A stretch of DNA of 64,000 nt from Actinomycetes bacterium. Lineage in GTDB: Bacteria; Actinomycetota; Acidimicrobiia; Acidimicrobiales; Ilumatobacteraceae. Numbering within the stretch: position 1 is the first letter of the stretch; the number at the start of each line of letters is the position of its first letter. A program made the position numbers and the translations under genes. Shown piece after piece: positions 62,727-64,000 of this stretch. Location: positions 1 through 64,000 of the forward strand of contig JANYCT010000040.1 in assembly GCA_025360105.1 (NCBI GenBank), written 5' to 3'. Below the pieces are notes generated by a model. That model saw nothing but the letters and a program-made list of their open reading frames with translations, was not told the origin of the DNA and did no database searches.

Positions 62727-64000
62727 GCGCGCTCGTCGGCGAGCGCACACGAGCAGGACGTCTGGGAGACAGCATCACCCGTCCAGACGGTACTGCCAAA
62801 GTGCAGGGCAGCTTTCAGTTCTCGTCGGACCTCAACGCCGAGAACTGCCTGTGGGGCGCGACACTTCGTTCACCGCACCCATCGGCGCGCATCGTCAGTA
62901 TCGACCTGTCAGCGGCTTACCGAATCAGCGGGGTCGAGGCCATTGTCACGGCGGCCGACGTGCCCGGCCAGGCCACCTATGGTTTGATCAGCCAAGACCA
63001 GCCGGTGTTCGCGAGCGACGTCGTGCGTTACGTTGGCGAGCCCATCGCCGCTGTCGCCGCCGATCACCCCGAGACCTGCCGCCGAGCCCTCGAGGCGATC
63101 GTGGTGGTGTACGAGGTCATGGCGCCGCTCACCGACCCCGAGCGGGTGCTTGATGGTAGTCATCCCCCGATCCACCCCGATGGCAACCTCATTCGTCACC
63201 AGCGGGTCCTATGTGGAGACGCCAATGCAACCGGTCCGATCGTGGTCGAGGGAACCTACGAGATCGGCATGCAGGATCAGGCGTTCCTTGGTCTCGAGGC
63301 GGCATTGGCACTTCCCGATCCGGGCGCGGCCGGGGTGGAGTTGTATGTCGCCACGCAGTGGTTGCACGAAGACCAAAAGCAGATTGCCGCTTGCCTCGGC
63401 CTGGCTCCCGCAGCCATTCGACTGACCCTTGGGGGAGTCGGCGGTGCCTTCGGCGCTCGCGAAGACATCAGCCTGCAGGTGCACACATGTCTGCTAGCGC
63501 TGCGCACGGGGCGTCCCGTGAGGATGCATTACAGCCGCGAGGAGAGCTTTCTCGGTCACGTGCATCGTCATCCTGCACGCATCTGGATGCGCCATCACGC
63601 AACTGCTGACGGTCTGCTCGTGAAGGTCGAGGCACGGATGGTCTTCGACGGTGGCGCATATGCGTCGACATCGTCGGCCGTTTTGATCAATGCCGTCACG
63701 CACACGCAGGGTCCGTACCGTTGTCCGAACGCGGTTGTCGATGGTTACGCCGTGCGCACGAACAACCTTCCATGCGGCGCGATGCGCGGGTTCGGCGTGG
63801 TACAAGCGTGCTTTGCGCACGAGGGACAGATGGACCGACTCGCCGCAGCGTGCGGTATTGATCCGGTTGATCTCCGGCTCCGCAATGCCATGGTCATCGG
63901 CGACAAGCTCATCACCGGTCAAGTCATCGAGAACGTGGCTCCTGTCGAGCGATGTATTCGTGAGACGGCCGCGTTGCCGCTGCCGGACGAGCCCGTGGGA
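62723..64000 (+). CDS. Molybdopterin-binding large subunit of a molybdenum hydroxylase (CoxL/XdhA-like), cut by window end
   Basis: The frame stays open from ATG 62723 to the last base, giving 426 codons of an expected 750-800. RLGDSITRPDGTAKVQGSFQFSSDL (positions about 13-37) is the typical entry; an Ala_xan_dh_C domain is followed by the first molybdopterin segment with LGGVGGAFGAREDISLQ (about 235) and the AMRGFGVVQA motif (about 354). AMRGFG is the xanthine/aldehyde oxidase type, not the CoxL AYRCSFR loop, so CO dehydrogenase is unlikely. The catalytic Glu near the C-terminus lies outside the window. Substrate unknown (purine, aldehyde or N-heterocycle). Confidence 0.9.
   Translation, partial: MSALVGERTRAGRLGDSITRPDGTAKVQGSFQFSSDLNAENCLWGATLRSPHPSARIVSIDLSAAYRISGVEAIVTAADVPGQATYGLISQDQPVFASDVVRYVGEPIAAVAADHPETCRRALEAIVVVYEVMAPLTDPERVLDGSHPPIHPDGNLIRHQRVLCGDANATGPIVVEGTYEIGMQDQAFLGLEAALALPDPGAAGVELYVATQWLHEDQKQIAACLGLAPAAIRLTLGGVGGAFGAREDISLQVHTCLLALRTGRPVRMHYSREESFLGHVHRHPARIWMRHHATADGLLVKVEARMVFDGGAYASTSSAVLINAVTHTQGPYRCPNAVVDGYAVRTNNLPCGAMRGFGVVQACFAHEGQMDRLAAACGIDPVDLRLRNAMVIGDKLITGQVIENVAPVERCIRETAALPLPDEPVG

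Noticed and set aside
62723-64000. Carbon-monoxide dehydrogenase large subunit
   Set aside because: The active-site loop characteristic of form I CoxL (AYRCSFR) is not seen; the sequence has AMRGFG, the general xanthine/aldehyde oxidase pattern.

Overview
The window is high-GC bacterial chromosome, almost fully coding, with frequent GTG/TTG starts and many 1-8 nt gene overlaps. It is most likely an actinobacterium. The order tlyA-nadK-recN-pyrG-Nudix-xerD-(trpS)-scpA-scpB-rluB matches the core cluster known from Actinomycetota. The decaprenyl-phospho-arabinose genes and an AftD-like protein point to a wall arabinan. The divergence from Mycobacterium (no steA/mctB between recN and pyrG, trpS beside scpA) makes me favour the class Acidimicrobiia; that placement is inference, not shown by the sequence.

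Layout. 1-625: end of an rRNA operon (3' part of 23S, complete 5S, strong terminator). 650-12800: TPR protein, SSB-like protein, class I aldolase, DUF1015, HAD phosphatase, a small phasin/H1-like protein with a repetitive Ala-Pro-Lys tail, then the tightly overlapped run tlyA-nadK-recN-pyrG-Nudix-xerD-HD. 12800-18600: trpS divergent from scpA-scpB-rluB-tyrA-aroA. 18588-23090: HAD-IB phosphatase, UbiA-type decaprenyl-phosphate phosphoribosyltransferase, a methyltransferase, DprE1 and DprE2. Together these could make decaprenyl-phospho-arabinose. 23090-51800: a large surface-glycan region with GT-C membrane glycosyltransferases, GT2 and GT4 enzymes, three acyltransferase-3 proteins (two with an SGNH-like tail), three methyltransferases including the one beside DprE1, an operon of a GMC oxidoreductase with two sugar-epimerase-like SDRs, a 1408-residue AftD-like arabinosyltransferase, a Ppm1-like polyprenol-phosphate mannosyltransferase and a PIG-V-like mannosyltransferase. 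51860-64000: AlkA-type DNA glycosylase, a crotonase, a complete oppABCDF-type peptide transporter, a DUF5522 protein, PPK2 polyphosphate kinase, a TIGR03792-type protein and the start of a three-subunit molybdenum hydroxylase cut by the window end.

How the genes fit together. The DprE cluster supplies the lipid-linked arabinose donor. Ppm1-like and ALG5-like GT2 enzymes would supply lipid-linked hexoses. AftD and the GT-C proteins would use these donors outside the membrane, and the acyltransferases would decorate the product.

Two non-coding themes stand out. At least thirteen genes have a TANNNT hexamer ending 6-8 nt before the start codon, as expected for leaderless transcripts; this pattern also decided several start codons here. 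Three short tandem-repeat arrays (15, 14 and 12 bp units) sit exactly at gene 3' ends.
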